Shown piece after piece: positions 20,452-22,340 of a DNA stretch of 22,340 nucleotides. The translations under genes were made by a program, and so were the position numbers. Positions within the stretch are counted from its first letter, which is position 1, and each line of letters opens with the position of its first letter. A model generated the notes under the pieces. It did not search any database. It had not been told where the DNA came from and saw only the letters and a list, made by a program, of their open reading frames with translations. Source of the stretch: Perkinsus olseni (lineage: Eukaryota; Perkinsozoa; Perkinsida; Perkinsidae); assembly GCA_013115135.1 (NCBI GenBank), contig JABANP010000687.1, positions 1 to 22,340 on the forward strand, given 5' to 3'.

Positions 20452-20888
20452 GAATGAAGGAGGAAGCTGAAGCCGGTAACGCCGCGTTACTAACGCGCTG
20501 ACGCCCGGCCTGTGCGCTGGCAGTCCGCAAGAGATGGTGAGGAGTCTTCGGCGGTAGACGCGAGCGGCCAAAAGATGGAAAGAAATCGACACACCGGAGG
20601 ATGAGCCATCCAAGCTCCCATGGGAGACGAGAATGTGGGTGAAGGAACGGAAGGCGAGGCACGCTGACCGAAAAGAGACCAAATAACCGCATGACTTTTG
20701 GTAGTTCGTCTGCGTTGCCGCCAAATTCAGTTTCTGATAGCTTCCCGTGGTGACCACGGCGTGGTCCCTAGTTTTTTTCAATGACCACGGCTGGAAAGTC
20801 GGAGCTAGTAATAGATTGCAGTAACTGCACGCACGCAAACCCGTTGACAACTGTTGTAAACGGGTTTGCGTGCGTGTGGGGGGGGGGC
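20452..20888 (+). pseudogene. Broken copy (B) of the 3' end of the RAP-domain gene
   Basis: This is a partial duplicate of 12305-12675 lying about 8.1 kb downstream in the same orientation. It keeps the last 70 or so codons and the 3' flank but has no upstream part of the gene. Two lesions are visible: a roughly 14-nt insertion after the AEAGN codons (near 20480), which shifts the frame, and a CAG-to-TAG change where the source has the second codon after CGGCGG (near 20555). The original stop is TAA here (near 20684) instead of TAG. Since introns are absent from the source segment too, DNA duplication and retroposition cannot be told apart. Confidence 0.75.
20828..20876. repeat. Near-perfect 49-bp hairpin at the 3' end of copy B
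   Basis: Left arm 20828-20845 and right arm 20859-20876 are 18-bp exact reverse complements. The 13-nt spacer itself folds (ACAAC/GTTGT), so nearly the whole 49 bp is palindromic. The right arm is homologous to sequence also present in copy A (CGGGTTTGCGTG at about 12649-12660), but copy A lacks the left arm. A run of G follows at once. Confidence 0.9.
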
Positions 20889-20962
20889 CCCACTGGGGGC
20901 GTTCGGTGCATCCACGCCGAGCATCGTGTCAGGTGTCGGACTCGGAACCGCATGGTCTATCT

Positions 20963-21013
20963 TGAATCATGATTCATGATATTCAGCAGGCCTTCAATCC
21001 CCCAATGGGGGAT
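20963..21013. repeat. Two short perfect palindromes
   Basis: TGAATCATGATTCA (20963-20976) is a 14-bp perfect palindrome. ATCCCCC/GGGGGAT with a 3-nt loop lies at 20997-21013. Both belong to the hairpin cluster that runs to 21393. Confidence 0.85.
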
Positions 21014-21039
21014 GCACGTCTCCTTTGACTCTGTAGTAC

Positions 21040-21092
21040 ACTCACATCTTGGCGAGTAACTCTGTAGTAGAGTTACTCGCCAAGATGTGAGT
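21040..21092. repeat. Perfect inverted repeat, 24-bp arms, 5-nt spacer
   Basis: The arm 21040-21063 (ACTCACATCTTGGCGAGTAA then CTCT) is the exact reverse complement of 21069-21092, with spacer GTAGT. No mismatch is seen, which points to recent origin or selection. No coding sequence overlaps it. Confidence 0.95.
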
Positions 21093-21197
21093 CGTATAAT
21101 ACGACTCGTGGATACCGTGACGGTATTACCGTCGAATACGACTCGTAGATACCGTCGAATAGGACTCGTAGATACCGTCGAATACGACCCGTATTCG
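21089..21197. repeat. 23-bp tandem repeat (3 units) preceded by nested palindromes
   Basis: Three adjacent 23-bp units lie at 21129-21151, 21152-21174 and 21175-21197. They begin CCGTCGAATA and carry GACTCGTAGATA or close variants. Just before them are a 19-bp palindrome at 21089-21107 (GAGTCGTAT/ATACGACTC) and a 15-bp one at 21112-21126 (ATACCGT/ACGGTAT). Both are made of the same words as the repeat unit, so the palindromes and the tandem array are related. Confidence 0.9.
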
Positions 21198-21336
21198 CCG
21201 GAATCTAAGGTCATGGCGACTGCTGATCACGTAGATCTTTACGGTGATATCGCGGATGAGAGGCCCTTTTCTGTGTGTCTTGGTTATCTTCACCTCCTCG
21301 ACTCGAGAAAGCACAAGACTTCGGGGACACTAAGAC

Positions 21337-21393
21337 ACTCGGGGCACAAGGTTGTACCTCGCGAATCTCGAGGTACAACCTTGTGCCCCGAGT
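21337..21393. repeat. Perfect inverted repeat, 25-bp arms, 7-nt spacer
   Basis: The arm 21337-21361 (beginning ACTCGGGGCACAAGG) is the exact reverse complement of 21369-21393, with spacer CGAATCT. The sequence just upstream (GCACAAGACTTCGGGGACAC) contains rearranged pieces of the same words. It lies in otherwise non-coding DNA. Confidence 0.95.
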
Positions 21394-22340
21394 CCCGGTT
21401 CGAGCTTCTCCCTATTGAAAGAGATGACACGTATCCTTGGTTGAATCGAAAGGGATATTGCTGGTCTCTCATCGAAGGAGTGACGGTGAAAATTTGAGCA
21501 GGCCCTTTGCTACCCGTGAGCAAGGCAGCTCCGAGTCAGAGCCTCTGAGGGTAATACTCATTTCATGGACCCGTTCGAGAGTGGTCTTATCGATCTTGAC
21601 AGTTAACTCAATCTCCCCGTTCCCGGGCATGATGAGATGAATCGAGATCATTATATCCAGAGAAGCTAACCATTGACGATCTTCGGAAACATCCCCACGG
21701 CGAGGGCTTCATAGCCTTAGTAGACTCACGGGACTCAAGTCGAGCGGAACGTCACCTCGGGCTCTCTTTGGATCTGATATACGAACAGAGGCAATACAGA
21801 GCTGGGGCAGACAAGAAAGAGACAGTCTGTAGTCACCACCACGAGCTTCAGCAACGAGTGATTCGTACAGGGAGAGAACCCCACCGGCTTCCTATCAAAG
21901 TCTGATCATCAGACTAGACGATCCGACCGCAGTTGACGCACGTTTTGAGAGGGCCATGTGCTTTGGAGAGGATGCAATGCTCTTACGTAGCGCGTCGGAG
22001 ACGCGTGTCCCCATCCAGTTCAACAGTAGAGTCTCAATTCTCTACGTAGGAGCCACGTCAGGGTTGCTCCCTACTGGGGGAACGCGAATGGTAACTCATG
22101 AGGGAAATATGATGAAGACCCAATCATTGGCGCCCAACGAGAGCCTCTCATCCAATTTACTCAGGCCGATCGATCGATCGCTGCCTTGCTAAGGGCGAAA
22201 AAAGAACACAATCGCACAATAGCACCGCATCTACCATCTCATTCAGCGGATGAACGACTGGTTCATGTAGTTCAAAAGTTTGTAAACAAAACCGGGACGG
22301 GGAGATGCCATGTTATGCTGTGAGCACAACGGGACACCTA
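21394..22340. other. Terminal region; no gene supported
   Basis: The last 947 bp contain no frame that I can support as coding on either strand. Only minor structure is visible, such as GATCGATCGATCG near 22169. A gene continuing beyond the window edge cannot be excluded. Confidence 0.4.

Noticed and set aside
21098..21108. AATACGACTC resembling a phage T7 promoter
   Set aside because: The match ends before the initiation part and is explained by the local GAGTCGTAT/ATACGACTC palindrome and tandem repeat.

Overview
The window looks like nuclear DNA of a protist with compact, intron-rich genes. Every well-supported gene is cut by very short GT-AG introns, mostly 42-66 nt. Coding exons have moderate-to-high GC. 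Pyrimidine-rich AG acceptors sit a few bases upstream of two start codons, as expected where mRNAs receive a trans-spliced leader. Large organelle-targeted helical-repeat/RAP proteins and a Mei2-like protein also fit. Together these suggest an alveolate close to dinoflagellates, most likely Perkinsus. The taxon is an inference from gene architecture, not from a marker match.

Layout. (1) 191-3315, minus: a 14-exon gene for a helical-repeat protein (FASTK/heptatricopeptide-like repeats of about 37 residues), probably organellar. (2) 4240-6029, minus: an 11-exon gene for a protein with two consecutive Mei2-type RRM (RRM_2) domains. (3) 6723-8873, plus: mitochondrial chaperonin HSP60, 10 exons, the firmest call. 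(4) 9194-12525, plus: a 12-exon gene for an 877-residue protein with helical repeats and a C-terminal RAP domain, probably an organellar RNA-binding factor. (5) 12.5-22.3 kb: a gene-poor, repeat-rich half. It holds a foldback-like element (13849-14442), a probable secreted-protein gene with uncertain splicing (about 15922-16762), a small secreted-protein gene on the minus strand (18347-18970), a broken copy of the 3' end of the RAP gene (20452-20888), and a dense cluster of perfect hairpins and tandem repeats (20828-21393).

How the genes relate. Three of the four large genes are predicted to act in or for the mitochondrion: HSP60 folds imported proteins, and the two repeat proteins probably bind organellar transcripts or rRNA fragments. 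The tandem-RRM_2 protein and HSP60 are divergently arranged around a 693-bp intergenic region. Exon joins given below were worked out by hand from splice consensus, reading phase and protein-family pattern. Each join keeps frame, but none is backed by transcript data.
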